Assembly (NCBI GenBank): GCA_942491955.1
Contig: CALOCV010000008.1
Location: 1 to 64,000, forward strand
DNA from: CALOCV01 sp942491955
Lineage (GTDB): Bacteria > Chlamydiota > Chlamydiia > Chlamydiales > CALOCV01
Direction: 5' to 3'
DNA: 64,000 nt
Positions 42,558 to 51,524 of the stretch are shown in pieces. The number at the start of each line of letters is the position of its first letter. The stretch's first letter is position 1. The notes beneath the pieces were generated by a model. That model was not told the DNA's origin, ran no database searches, and was given only the letters and a program-made list of their open reading frames with translations. Position numbers and translations under genes: made by a program.

Positions 42558-42675
42558 AATAAGGTTTTTTAGGAGATCCTATGGAAAGACTTGGAATCAG
42601 GGAGGTTAGGAGGGCGTCCCCTCTAGAGGAAGTAATTCTGGTTCATCATGGGGAATATTTGGAAAAACGTTCTTG

Positions 42676-43545
42676 TCAACAAGGGTTTTCGTCAGGAGGG
42701 GGAGAGGGAATTTTTTTTGCCTTAGAAGGATCCAATCGACCTAACTCTTCTTCTAGTGAAGAAACTTCCTTTTGCAAAATGAGTTGCTTTTTGTTTCTTT
42801 GAACTTGTTCTTTCAGAACACAAATAACATCATCCTTCGTGACACCACGTATAAAATTATTAAAATTTCCCCCTAAAATTTCCAGGTCATTTTCAGCAGT
42901 AGTCTTTCCCTCTTGTATCGCTTCAAGTAAAGGAAGAATTTGTTTTCTTGTTTGACAACCGGAGGGAGAAAGATTTTTGTTTGCACATTCCGAAATCCAA
43001 CAATTTAACTTATCGTTTCTTACCGAAGGTTCTTTCGCATTCTTTAGTAAGTCTTCAAGCTCTTCGATTCTTTTATTCCTTGCGGCTGCCTCTTTTTCCT
43101 CAAGCTTTTTTTGTTTCTCTTCAGCAGAAAGAAACTTACCGAGTGTCAGCTTGCTGAGGAAAGAAGAGATTAAGTCGTTATTATCGTTAAATTTACTGGT
43201 TAAATAGTTTTGCACCTCTTTTACCTTGGATTTGTCAGGAAAGGCCTTCGCAAATAGAGTCATAGCATATTGGAGACAATCCTTCCTAGCATCAACCAGA
43301 TCATTGGTAACGTGTTGATGCGATGAAGGATTATCGAGAAGATCCGATGAAGCTGTTCCGCCAATCTCTAGTTGCACAAAGCAATGATCTTTCAAGTCCC
43401 ACAACAAACCGGTATCGGTTAAACAATCCACCATTTTACTGACATTTTTTAATTGATTCAAAGCTTGTTCACACGCATTAGACAAGGTGTCTGTAAGATA
43501 TGCTTGGTAAATAAGCTCTCGAGGATTAGAGGGGGGGATTTCCAT
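42676..43545 (-). CDS. hypothetical cytoplasmic protein with central coiled coil
   Basis: The 289-residue protein has no signal or membrane segment. An N-terminal helical part ('MEIPPSNPRELIYQAYLTDTL') is followed by a charged coiled coil around residues 140-170 ('LSAEEKQKKLEEKEAAARNK') and a Pro-rich end ('KIPSPPPDENPC'). No family recognised. It is AT-rich, stands alone between repeat clusters and has GGAG about 15 bases before the start, so it may be a lineage-specific or secreted protein. On the other strand a short frame with a good ribosome site (42581) runs into its 3' end. Confidence 0.55.
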   Translation of the reverse strand: MEIPPSNPRELIYQAYLTDTLSNACEQALNQLKNVSKMVDCLTDTGLLWDLKDHCFVQLEIGGTASSDLLDNPSSHQHVTNDLVDARKDCLQYAMTLFAKAFPDKSKVKEVQNYLTSKFNDNNDLISSFLSKLTLGKFLSAEEKQKKLEEKEAAARNKRIEELEDLLKNAKEPSVRNDKLNCWISECANKNLSPSGCQTRKQILPLLEAIQEGKTTAENDLEILGGNFNNFIRGVTKDDVICVLKEQVQRNKKQLILQKEVSSLEEELGRLDPSKAKKIPSPPPDENPC

Positions 43546-43615
43546 AGGACACTCACTGAATTAGAAGGAGGAACACAATGATAAAAAAAACGAAGTTATT
43601 AGTAAAGTGTTTTAG

Positions 43616-43712
43616 AACCTGTCTTCATACTTCAAATGGCTAAATTCGGATTCTTTTCTCTCCTGGAGAGAAAAGAATCCGAATTTAGCCATTTGAAGTA
43701 TGAAGACAGGTT
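43616..43712. repeat. perfect 46-bp inverted repeat
   Basis: Two 46-base arms (43616-43661 and 43667-43712) are exact complements around CCTGG. The outer 31 bases match the AACCTGTCTTCA elements at 10161 and 25398. It lies about 70 bp upstream of the hypothetical gene at 42676-43545. Confidence 0.9.
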
Positions 43713-43728
43713 CTTATTTATCAAGTAC

Positions 43729-43943
43729 CGCTCGACCGAAGGGAGAGGCTTATCGTGCGAACGGCACGTTCGTGCGATGGCGTTCTTTCGAGAAAGCGGT
43801 AGCTTTCTCGAAAAAACAGAGAAGCTGTAGCGAAACAGACGTCATAAGCCAAAGACCAAGTCAAGGCCGCTTTAGCGGCCGATGGGGTCTGGGGCCCACG
43901 GCCCCAGCCAGGGGGTGTGGGGGGACGGAGTCCCCCCACACGC
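43729..43943. repeat. palindrome cluster and compound hairpin behind pgsA
   Basis: Left part repeats the 16434-16525 unit (GTGCGAACGGCACGTTCGTGC and CGAGAAAGCGGTAGCTTTCTC), then GTAGCGAAACAGACGTCATA, GGCCGCTTTAGCGGCC, GGGGCCCACGGCCCC and GGGGGGACGGAGTCCCCCC. The last hairpin touches the pgsA stop codon. Confidence 0.75.
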
Positions 43944-44465
43944 CTAAAGTTTTTCGCTTTGGGCTTGGCGGACATCGCGATGGATGAGGTAGAGTTCGAT
44001 GAGGGCGAAGAAGCCTAGGACGACGAATAGGGGGAAGATAAAGTTAGGGAGGGGTTGTTGGAAGGTCAAGCTGATGAGGACAAAAAATTGGAGGGTTGTT
44101 GTGATTTTTCCGCACCAGATGGAGCGGAACTGGTATTCGTGCCATTGTCCTCGGAAGGCGAGGTAGATACCGAAGAGGAGGACGGAAAAGTCACGGCAGA
44201 GGAAAGTTAGCACTTGGATAGGGGTTATTTGTTCTTCTTGGATAAAGATTGAGAGGGCGAAGAGGACGAAGAATTTATCCATGAGTGGGTCGAGGATAGC
44301 GCCTATTTGGCTTGTGGCGCGGAAGCGTCTTGCGTAATAGCCATCGAGGCTATCGGTGATCATGGCGACGACGATGGCGAAGATACGGTAGTAGATATCG
44401 GAAGAGAGGAAGAAGAATGCGAGGGGAGCTCGGAGGAGTGAGAGAAAATTAGAGACAGTAAACAC
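43944..44465 (-). CDS. pgsA: CDP-diacylglycerol-glycerol-3-phosphate 3-phosphatidyltransferase
   Basis: PgsA makes phosphatidylglycerol phosphate in the inner membrane. The 173-residue protein has about five membrane helices and the full CDP-alcohol phosphotransferase motif 'DSLDGYYARRFRATSQIGAI' plus 'LDPLMD' (D-x2-DG-x2-AR-x8-G-x3-D-x3-D). The GTG start at 44465 uses an AGGTGA ribosome site that contains the stop codon of the P-type ATPase, so the genes are coupled. The family member could also act on another alcohol, but length and motif suit PgsA. Confidence 0.85.
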   Translation of the reverse strand: MFTVSNFLSLLRAPLAFFFLSSDIYYRIFAIVVAMITDSLDGYYARRFRATSQIGAILDPLMDKFFVLFALSIFIQEEQITPIQVLTFLCRDFSVLLFGIYLAFRGQWHEYQFRSIWCGKITTTLQFFVLISLTFQQPLPNFIFPLFVVLGFFALIELYLIHRDVRQAQSEKL

Positions 44466-44468
44466 AGA

Positions 44469-46469
44469 TCACCTACGCAATAGTCGAAGTCCGTTTAAGC
44501 CTACGAGGATGGTTCCCCCCTCGTGCAAAATGACAGCTAGCCATAGAGGGACGACACCGGCAAGGGCGGGAAGGGCAGCGAGGAGGATAGCGCCTGCGGC
44601 CAGGATGAGATTTTCGCGCACGACGCTAACTGTTTGGTGTGCTTTTTGGAAAAGCCAATCGAGTTTATCGATTCGATCGTGGAGGAGGACGACATCGGCG
44701 GCATCGGCAGCGGCCATACTTCCTTCTTCTCCCATGCTGATACCGACGGTGGCGCGAGCGAGTGCGGGGGCGTCGTTCATACCATCTCCGACCATGGCCA
44801 ATCCTTTTTCTTGTGCGAGTTGTTCGACGTAGCGGAGTTTATCTTCGGGGCGGAGTTCTGCATAGGTGGTATCGACGCCGACTTCTCGTGCGACGCGTTC
44901 TGCGCTGGGGAGGTGATCTCCTGTGAGCATTAATGTAGCCAGATGGCGTTCTTTTTGCAATCTTTGAATCATTTCAGGAACAGAGTAGCGGATGGTATCG
45001 ACAAAACGGAAGAAAAAAACATCGTCTTTGATAAGAAGCACGGCGATCATCTCTCCTGCTTCGCGGAAGGAGACGATGGCTTGTTCAATATTTTCGATAC
45101 GATCTGGTGAAAGGCGTTTTTTTGCTCCTTCGATGTTACCAATATAGACGTTATCACCTGTTTCTAGAGTTCCAATCAGACCATATCCTGGAAGTGTTTG
45201 GAATGAAGAGATGGAAGTGGGGGGGATACCTTGTTTCTTTCCGTAGGCAAGAATTCCTTTTGCCATGGGATGGACAGCATTCCTTTCGAGGGCGAGGGCG
45301 ATACTGACAACATGGGGAGGAACGGGGTTTTCTTGTAAAGAGGCAACGCCTATGCATTGAAGATCTCCTGTTGTCAAAGTCCCTGTCTTGTCAAAAGCGA
45401 CGACGGTACAGGAAGCCAAAGCATCGAGAGAGATCCCTCCTTTGATCAAAAATCCCTCTTTTGCGCAGGCGCTGACGGCACTCAGGTAGGCGATGGGTAT
45501 TGCAATGATCAGAGCGCAGGGAGAGGCGGCGATGAGGAAGGCTAAACCGCGGTAGATAGACCCTTCGATACCTGCATAGGGAATGTTGCTGATCCAGGGG
45601 TAAAAAACGACGAAGAGAAACGAGATGAGAATGATGGTAATGGCATAGGTTCGGCTCCAGGTATCGAACCATCGTTGGAGGCGGGGTTTTGCTGCTTGGG
45701 CGCGTGTGACGAGTTGGATGATACGGGAGAGGGTGGAATCGGCACTGGTATGCGTGACGGAGAGGGTCATGGCGCCTTCGAGGTTACGAGCGCCAGCTGC
45801 AACGGTATCATCGACTTTCTTTGTTAGGGGAACGCTTTCTCCTGTTAGGTGTCCCATATTGACTGAGGAGACGCCATCGACGACAATGCCATCAAGGGGA
45901 ACGACCTCTCCTGCTTTGATCAGGATTCGATCGCCTGGAATGATATCGCGCACCGATCGTTGAATGAGATCACCGGATTCGGTCCATACGAATGCGACGG
46001 TTGGGGAGAGTTTATGAAGGGCTTTTAGCGATCCTTTTGCTTTGGAAGTGACGGCATCTTCCATAGCACCTGATAGGGCGAAGAGGACGAGAAGCAAACC
46101 TCCTTCCATCCCGCTTCCGATGAAGACAGAAGAAAAAGCGGCTAAAGTCATTAAGATATCGATATTGACATCAAAAAGGGCGAGATCTTCAACGGCTTCA
46201 ATGAGTGCCGGTATTCCGGCAAAAAAATAGACACAGACGAGTAAAAAATGGGAGAGGGAAAGCCATGTTGGAGAAAAAGAGAAGAGGAAGGAGAAAAAGA
46301 GGAGCACTGCTGACAGGACGGATGCTTTTAGTGTGAGATAGCTTGCCCAGCGCCTTGAAGAGGGGCGAAGAAAAGGGCTAAACAGCTCCTCTTTCCCCAT
46401 CTCAAAAAATTCTTCAAAAAAAATCGGACCAGAAGGATCATGTCTGGGAAGAGAGGAAGAGTGCATCAT
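44469..46469 (-). CDS. heavy-metal P-type ATPase (P1B, SPC motif)
   Basis: A metal-exporting ATPase of 666 residues. Motifs: 'GHLTGESVPL' (actuator), 'AASPCALIIAIPIAYLS' (membrane metal site with SPC in place of CPC), 'VAFDKTGTLTTGD' (phosphorylated Asp), 'NAVHPMAKGIL' (HP motif of P1B pumps), 'LMLTGDHLPSA' and 'AMVGDGMNDAPALA'. There is no N-terminal metal-binding domain. SPC pumps form the P1B-4 group, which move Co, Zn or Fe(II). It overlaps the VIT-like gene by ATGA and pgsA follows, matching the chlamydial pair CT727/CT728. Metal identity is not settled by sequence. Confidence 0.9.
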   Translation of the reverse strand: MMHSSSLPRHDPSGPIFFEEFFEMGKEELFSPFLRPSSRRWASYLTLKASVLSAVLLFFSFLFSFSPTWLSLSHFLLVCVYFFAGIPALIEAVEDLALFDVNIDILMTLAAFSSVFIGSGMEGGLLLVLFALSGAMEDAVTSKAKGSLKALHKLSPTVAFVWTESGDLIQRSVRDIIPGDRILIKAGEVVPLDGIVVDGVSSVNMGHLTGESVPLTKKVDDTVAAGARNLEGAMTLSVTHTSADSTLSRIIQLVTRAQAAKPRLQRWFDTWSRTYAITIILISFLFVVFYPWISNIPYAGIEGSIYRGLAFLIAASPCALIIAIPIAYLSAVSACAKEGFLIKGGISLDALASCTVVAFDKTGTLTTGDLQCIGVASLQENPVPPHVVSIALALERNAVHPMAKGILAYGKKQGIPPTSISSFQTLPGYGLIGTLETGDNVYIGNIEGAKKRLSPDRIENIEQAIVSFREAGEMIAVLLIKDDVFFFRFVDTIRYSVPEMIQRLQKERHLATLMLTGDHLPSAERVAREVGVDTTYAELRPEDKLRYVEQLAQEKGLAMVGDGMNDAPALARATVGISMGEEGSMAAADAADVVLLHDRIDKLDWLFQKAHQTVSVVRENLILAAGAILLAALPALAGVVPLWLAVILHEGGTILVGLNGLRLLRR

Positions 46470-47221
46470 TTACCTTTGATGAGATCGAGTAAGAAGAATA
46501 CGGCCCCGTAGGCAATTGCCCCGACACCCAACGCCCATACAATGGCGGGAATCAACCGATTATTTTCATACCACGAGGAGATGCCTGCTGCGATTCCCAA
46601 AAGAAGAAAAGAGGCCACAGGAAGTCCCCACGAGGGGGCGAGCCAAAAAGCTCCGGCCGCACAGAACAGGGCAATGAAAGCGCCCATGGCTGCACCGAAG
46701 GCTTGTTGGAGGGGGTGTTCTTGGACTTCAAGCGAAAGGCCGAGTTCTTCTTCCACCATGACGCGAAGGAGGCGATCTCCATCGGCCATCAACACTTCAA
46801 TGACATCATCAAGGAGTTTTCCTTGAAATCCTTTAGCGGCATAGAGGGCTTTGAGTTCTTCTTTTTCTTGTTCTCTGTTGTGTTCGATTTCCCACTTTTC
46901 CTCTTCGAGGATGCGATGGAGTCGCTCAATGCGAGCCCAGCCGAGCCAAGCGCTCCTTCCGGCGCGCCATATGAGCCATCCGAGTCCAAAAACGAGGAGA
47001 GATGGAAGTAGTAGAGTGGGGAAATCCTCGTATCGAATGAGAAATACCCAGAGGAAAAGGACGGCGACGACCGTATCGCGCAAAGCATCCATAGCGGCGG
47101 AAAAGGTTCCGGGGAGCTCTTCACTATGGCTTTCTGAGCGCGCGATGATTCCACGCGCCTGAGCTTCAGCGACATGCCCAACGGCATCTTTTCCTTTGAA
47201 ATGTTTGGGATTTCTTTCCAT
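46466..47221 (-). CDS. VIT1/CCC1-like membrane transporter (CT728-like)
   Basis: The 251-residue protein has five hydrophobic segments. One near the N-terminus is followed by a long amphipathic region with 'ALYAAKGFQGKLLDDVIEVLMADGDRLLRVMVEEELGL', the cytosolic signature of VIT1/CCC1 iron or manganese transporters, then two to three C-terminal helices ('FGAAMGAFIALFCAAGAFWLA', 'VASFLLLGIAAGISS', 'WALGVGAIAYGAVFFLL'). It is the first gene of a set with the metal ATPase, so a shared role in metal (probably iron or manganese) handling is likely. Start and a nearby second gene order agree with Chlamydia CT728. Confidence 0.8.
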   Translation of the reverse strand: MERNPKHFKGKDAVGHVAEAQARGIIARSESHSEELPGTFSAAMDALRDTVVAVLFLWVFLIRYEDFPTLLLPSLLVFGLGWLIWRAGRSAWLGWARIERLHRILEEEKWEIEHNREQEKEELKALYAAKGFQGKLLDDVIEVLMADGDRLLRVMVEEELGLSLEVQEHPLQQAFGAAMGAFIALFCAAGAFWLAPSWGLPVASFLLLGIAAGISSWYENNRLIPAIVWALGVGAIAYGAVFFLLDLIKGK

Positions 47222-47342
47222 TTGACAAAGAGAATACCCGAAAAAAGGTCAATTGTCGAGAAAACGGATACTATAGGGATACAAAAAGCACAGGATTATA
47301 AAATTTGTTATAATATAAGAAAGTAGGTGTTTGAGGTGTACT

Positions 47343-48635
47343 ATGACAAGTCCTGACCCCATCGACCCTGGATTCGTCCCTTTAGGAGGGATCGATCCTC
47401 TTTCTTCTGTAGAGAGTGGAGAATCTGTAGAAAAAAAAACAGCGCCTGCAGAAGGGGGCTCTTCGAGTATTGAAAAGAGCAAAAGTGTCCAAATTCCCGA
47501 TTTTCTCCTTCTCATGGACATTCCCATTCTCTCTCCCCCAACGGCAGAAGGTGACGCCATATCTTTGGCCGATTCCGTCACGAATATCCTGCAAAAAGCG
47601 GGATTTGACACTTTTTCTAATCAAGACCTCTCTTTATCGATTCAAGCCCTTCTTCGTTTTCAAGCGATGCAGCACGAGGTAGGAGATAAAATTCTCGAGC
47701 AATGGGTAGAAAATCTAAAAGAGATTGACGACGAGATCCGGAAAGTCTTGCAATCGTTTGCTTACCAACAGATCCAAGAAGAAAAAGACCCTGTAAAAAG
47801 GGCAGAAGAAAATGAAAAGACGCTGGCAATTGCTGCTGTTTCCAGCCATACGGGCCGTGTATTGCAAGCCGTTCATGAAGCGTCGTCCGTGGATCCGACA
47901 GGTGCTGCCCTTGCAGTAGGGGGATTGGCTCTTGTCGCTATCCCGGCTGCTACAGGTCTTTTTGGTATTGAGAGTTCGGTTACTCATGTCGCTGAAGCAA
48001 CGATGACTCAAGCGGCAAACCAGATGGTGCCCATGATTCCAAGCAATATGGCTGCGGAGTTAGGGTTAATTGGAGCTCTTCTCATGACCCCGCTTCTCTA
48101 TCAAACGAGTTGGAATGGAGGAGTAGGAGCGATAGGAGAGAAAGGGGCTATGGATCCTTTGATTCAGGCGCAAGCCTTTGCCCGAGAAGTCCTTCAACTT
48201 GGTTTGAAAGAGGGTTTTTTGGGTAATTACATGCACGCTCTTGTCGAAACGCTCCCTGTGGAAGTGACGAAAGGACAACCTCTTTCGCGTGCTGAGATGC
48301 TTGCGATGGTACGCCTGCTCTTAGGGGTCATTGCTTTCGGATGGCTCAATGCTGCTGAACAGGGAACCAAACAGGCCTCCCTTGTTCAACTTGCCGCTAT
48401 TCTCCGTGGAGAGATGCCCGTTCCTGAGGATGACCCTCTCAAAAGTTCGCTATTTACGATGATTCATGCACAGATGGCTCTTATCTCCAAAGGGCACCTC
48501 GCTCACGTGATTGAAGGCATTTTGGCCTATCTCGAAAATGCCTCTCTTCCAAAAAAAGCCTTTCGGCCTAGCGAAATTCTTCGCGATGCGATTCGCAACC
48601 TAAGGCGTTATCGCTACGAATCTTATGAAGGTTAG
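47343..48635 (+). CDS. hypothetical protein with two hydrophobic segments, translocator-like
   Basis: From ATG 47343 (GAGGTG before it) 430 residues. The first 75 are disordered and Ser/Pro/Glu-rich; a helical region follows ('ILEQWVENLKEIDDEIRKVLQ'). Two hydrophobic stretches, 'GAALAVGGLALVAIPAATGLFG' and 'AAELGLIGALLMTPLLYQT', lie about residues 185-245, then a long helical C-terminus ('MLAMVRLLLGVIAFGWLNAAEQG'). No signal peptide. This plan (soluble N-terminus, internal paired hydrophobic segments, amphipathic helices) is that of type III translocators such as CopB/CopD or of inclusion-type effectors, but no family is proven. It may be co-regulated with the next gene. Confidence 0.6.
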   Translation: MTSPDPIDPGFVPLGGIDPLSSVESGESVEKKTAPAEGGSSSIEKSKSVQIPDFLLLMDIPILSPPTAEGDAISLADSVTNILQKAGFDTFSNQDLSLSIQALLRFQAMQHEVGDKILEQWVENLKEIDDEIRKVLQSFAYQQIQEEKDPVKRAEENEKTLAIAAVSSHTGRVLQAVHEASSVDPTGAALAVGGLALVAIPAATGLFGIESSVTHVAEATMTQAANQMVPMIPSNMAAELGLIGALLMTPLLYQTSWNGGVGAIGEKGAMDPLIQAQAFAREVLQLGLKEGFLGNYMHALVETLPVEVTKGQPLSRAEMLAMVRLLLGVIAFGWLNAAEQGTKQASLVQLAAILRGEMPVPEDDPLKSSLFTMIHAQMALISKGHLAHVIEGILAYLENASLPKKAFRPSEILRDAIRNLRRYRYESYEG

Positions 48636-48750
48636 CAAGAAAGGACAAAAAAAGTTGTTGCCACGGTCTTTTTCTTCAAAAAAGATTTAACATAAATTTT
48701 ATTTTAAGTTATGTCTGAGAGAAAATCAATCCATTCTTTGAGGAGGAACC

Positions 48751-49899
48751 ATGACCGTTATCCAAGGACAGATCCTTTCCGGTGGAAAAGTCACCGCCGA
48801 TCCTATTCGCGATTATAAGAACCATGTCATTAGTCGCGGCAGAGCCGTCAGCCGACGGTTTGAACTTTGTCCAGGCTCTGATATGGCAAACCACCTAGCC
48901 ATTGCTATGAAAAAATTCAGTGTTTCTGAACCCAAACTCAGTGCGTTGGAAAAACGCTACTATGTCGTTGTAAAAACCGAAATTTTGACGGAAGCAAAAA
49001 AAGGGGGAGGCCTTAAAGTGAAGCAAGGAGGCCATGCTGTTCTCAATATCAACAGCTTAAAAAAACGCCTTGGCATCTCCGACAAAGAATTTAAAGAGGC
49101 ACAAAATAAGGTCAATAAAGGCACGGACAATCAGGCGATCAATAAACTCGTAAAAGCAAAAACTCAAGAGAGGATAAAAGAACAAAAATTTCTTTTTAAA
49201 CAACTTTCTGATTTAACTAATCCTCCAATACGCAAAAAGGAAGATGCTCTCAAAATCCATGGAAAAACAAAAAATTTATTAAAAGATTTAGAAAATGAAT
49301 CATCAATTAACTCTCATGCAAAGTACAGACAAAAAAAACTTCTTCAAACAATTTTACATCACTCTTCAAGTGCGCAGAATTGGGATGAACTGCAACGAAG
49401 AAAATTTCGTGATAAATTCAATCAATTCGTAAAATTTCATGTGGGAACAGAAATATGGCATGATACGCAATTGAAACCAAAATTAGCATCCTTACTTGAA
49501 TCAAAGATGTATGTTGGTGAGACTCAAAGGCAACAACGCAAACGTGCTGCTACACGCAAACCTTATCTTACCAGACAACAAGCTGAACGAATCGTAAACA
49601 CAAACATAAATAATCTTCTTCAAAATTTAGGAAATTATCCCCTGCCTATTGTTCCACATGAAATAGAACACGTTATCAACCATTTAAAAGAAAACAAAAA
49701 CTTCCTGATTAAGGAAAAGAAAAAGGAAACATTATCTCATTTGATTAAGGATTTGGATAATCTTCTAGACAAATTAACATGGACAAACAGTCAAACCCAA
49801 CAATTTTATAAAAAAAATCCCCCCGCAAAAAAGATTAATGCCTATTATACTAACTTGCGATTAGCAATGAATGACTTAAGAAAAAAATTCAATAAATAA
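48751..49899 (+). CDS. basic hypothetical protein, possible effector
   Basis: GAGGAGGAACC gives a strong ribosome site in front of the ATG. The 382-residue protein is very basic (Lys/Asn-rich), without signal or membrane segment, and mostly helical ('DKEFKEAQNKVNKGTDNQ', 'SKMYVGETQRQQRKRAATRK', 'HLIKDLDNLLDKLTWTN'). The first third is less AT-rich than the rest, so the gene may be a fusion of an older N-terminus and a newer C-terminus. No family recognised; abundance of Lys/Asn and absence of domains are common in chlamydial effectors, but this is only suggestive. Confidence 0.55.
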   Translation: MTVIQGQILSGGKVTADPIRDYKNHVISRGRAVSRRFELCPGSDMANHLAIAMKKFSVSEPKLSALEKRYYVVVKTEILTEAKKGGGLKVKQGGHAVLNINSLKKRLGISDKEFKEAQNKVNKGTDNQAINKLVKAKTQERIKEQKFLFKQLSDLTNPPIRKKEDALKIHGKTKNLLKDLENESSINSHAKYRQKKLLQTILHHSSSAQNWDELQRRKFRDKFNQFVKFHVGTEIWHDTQLKPKLASLLESKMYVGETQRQQRKRAATRKPYLTRQQAERIVNTNINNLLQNLGNYPLPIVPHEIEHVINHLKENKNFLIKEKKKETLSHLIKDLDNLLDKLTWTNSQTQQFYKKNPPAKKINAYYTNLRLAMNDLRKKFNK

Positions 49900-49922
49900 T
49901 TTAATAGATTGGAGAAAGTTTT

Positions 49923-49951
49923 TTGACAGTTGCATAATGGTCTGATAAACT
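49923..49951 (+). promoter_or_regulatory. promoter of the sugar epimerase, apparently leaderless
   Basis: TTGACA (49923-49928) and TAAACT (49946-49951) with a 17-bp spacer. The GTG start at 49958 is only six bases beyond the -10 box, where transcription would start, and no ribosome site is present. Confidence 0.55.
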
Positions 49952-49957
49952 TGCGTT

Positions 49958-50944
49958 GTGTCACGACACATTTTCATTACAGGAGCTTCAGGATTCATCG
50001 GATACCACCTCGCTTGCGCTTTGCACGAGCGGGGTGATTCTGTTTGTGGTTATGACAATTTTAACGATTACTATTCTCCTCAATTCAAGCACAAAAGGGC
50101 CGATAGACTTAAAGCACTGGGCATCCCCATCATTGAAGGCGATCTTGCGGATAGCGCCCTTTTAGCCAAAGCGGTCGACCAACACCGAACGACCCATTTT
50201 GTGCATCTAGCAGCTCAAGCCGGTGTCCGTTATTCGTTACAAGCCCCTGAAAAATACATCGATACCAACATTCACGGTTTTTTCCAGGTTGTTGAGCTTT
50301 TGCGCCAAAGACCCCACATTCCCCTCATCTACGCCTCTTCCTCTTCTGTTTATGGTTCCAATAAAAAAATCCCGTTTGCCATTGAAGATTCTACCGACTA
50401 TCCCGAAAGTCTTTACGGAGCGACAAAAAAAGCCAACGAAATCCTCGGCTACGCCTACCACCAGATGTACGGCATCCCGATGACAGGACTCCGCTTCTTT
50501 ACTGTCTACGGCCCATGGGGTCGACCCGACATGGCCTATTGGACATTCACCGATGCCATTATCCATGGAAAAACCATCGATATCTACAACCAAGGAAACA
50601 TGCAGCGCGACTTTACCTATATCAACGACATCATCCAAGGAACGATCGCCGCCATCGATCGCGTAAAAGGGTATCATCTCTATAACTTAGGCAATCACTC
50701 GCCTGTCTCCCTTCTCGATTTCATTTCCATTCTCGAAAAACTTCTCAATAAAACGGTCAAAAAACGCTTTCTCCCTATGCAAAAGGGAGATGTCCCCACC
50801 ACTTTTGCCGATATCGCCTCAAGTCAAAGGGAACTTGGCTTTTTTCCAACCACTTCCTTGGAAGAGGGACTTTCCCATTTCGTCGCTTGGTTCGAGCAAG
50901 AGATGCAACAAAATCCGTTTTCTCAAAAAAACTTAATTGTATAA
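49958..50944 (+). CDS. UDP-glucuronate 4-epimerase-like (NAD-dependent SDR epimerase)
   Basis: The extended SDR protein of 328 residues has 'IFITGASGFIGYHLACAL' (NAD motif GxxGxxG), 'FVHLAAQAGVRYSLQAPEKYIDTNIHG', 'LIYASSSSVYG' and 'YPESLYGATKKANE' with the YxxxK catalytic pair. 'RFFTVYGPWGRPDMAYWTFTDAIIHG' and 'GNMQRDFTYINDI' are typical for UDP-glucuronate 4-epimerases. It supplies UDP-galacturonate for surface polysaccharide or LPS. The GTG start is supported by the exact start of the NAD motif; upstream text has no start. It stands alone with its own promoter. Confidence 0.85.
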   Translation: MSRHIFITGASGFIGYHLACALHERGDSVCGYDNFNDYYSPQFKHKRADRLKALGIPIIEGDLADSALLAKAVDQHRTTHFVHLAAQAGVRYSLQAPEKYIDTNIHGFFQVVELLRQRPHIPLIYASSSSVYGSNKKIPFAIEDSTDYPESLYGATKKANEILGYAYHQMYGIPMTGLRFFTVYGPWGRPDMAYWTFTDAIIHGKTIDIYNQGNMQRDFTYINDIIQGTIAAIDRVKGYHLYNLGNHSPVSLLDFISILEKLLNKTVKKRFLPMQKGDVPTTFADIASSQRELGFFPTTSLEEGLSHFVAWFEQEMQQNPFSQKNLIV

Positions 50945-51078
50945 AAGGCGGCCATATGGGACAATGCTTCTTGGCCCCTCTTTGTAAGTGCATCTTTTGA
51001 TTCGTCGATAAGATTTCGCAAAAGGTGGCAGAATGGAAAACAGAGGTTTTGAAGAAACCTCAATATACGGAGAAAAAA

Positions 51079-51465
51079 ATGAAACTTTTTGTAGGAAACT
51101 TATCGTACGACACGACGGAAGAAGATTTACAGGAGGCTTTTGCCTCCCACGGGAATGTCGTTAGCGCCAAGATCATCACCGATCGCTACACAGGTCAATC
51201 CAAAGGATTTGCCTTTGTTGAAATGGAATCGCGTGAAGAAGGCTCCGCTGCACAAGAGGCCCTTGACGGAACAGAACTCCATGGACGCTCTATTATCGTC
51301 AATGAAGCACGTCCCCAAGAGCAACGCAAACCTTCCTCCGGCGGCCCACGCCGTAGTGGACCTGGTGGCAGTGGCGGCGGTGGCGGTGGCGGTTACCGCA
51401 GCGGCGGTGATCGTGGTGGAAATGGACGCCCTCGCCAAGAGAGCGACCGTTTTCGTCGTCGATAG
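51079..51465 (+). CDS. RRM-type RNA-binding protein with glycine-rich tail
   Basis: From ATG 51079 (GGAG before it) 128 residues. The first 80 form one RNA recognition motif with RNP2 'KLFVGNLSY' and RNP1 'SKGFAFVEM'; the rest is a Gly/Arg-rich tail ('GGSGGGGGGGYRSGGDRGG'), as in the cold-shock-type RNA-binding proteins of cyanobacteria and plants (Rbp family). Such proteins stabilise RNA or act as chaperones in the cytoplasm. A perfect hairpin terminator follows the stop, so it is monocistronic. Confidence 0.9.
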   Translation: MKLFVGNLSYDTTEEDLQEAFASHGNVVSAKIITDRYTGQSKGFAFVEMESREEGSAAQEALDGTELHGRSIIVNEARPQEQRKPSSGGPRRSGPGGSGGGGGGGYRSGGDRGGNGRPRQESDRFRRR

Positions 51466-51478
51466 GCTATACGAATCT

Positions 51479-51509
51479 AAAGTGCAAAGGCTCCGCCTTT
51501 GCACTTTTT
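51479..51509 (+). terminator. intrinsic terminator of the RRM gene
   Basis: AAAGTGCAAAGGC and its complement around TCC, followed by TTTTT, 13 bases after the stop codon. Confidence 0.85.
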
Positions 51510-51524
51510 ACTTTTTAAGAAGTG

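Noticed and set aside
42581..42802. Short frame with AGGAGATCCT ribosome site
   Set aside because: The first 40 residues look gene-like, but it runs into the 3' end of the opposite, better supported gene (42676-43545) and matches nothing; at most a gene remnant.
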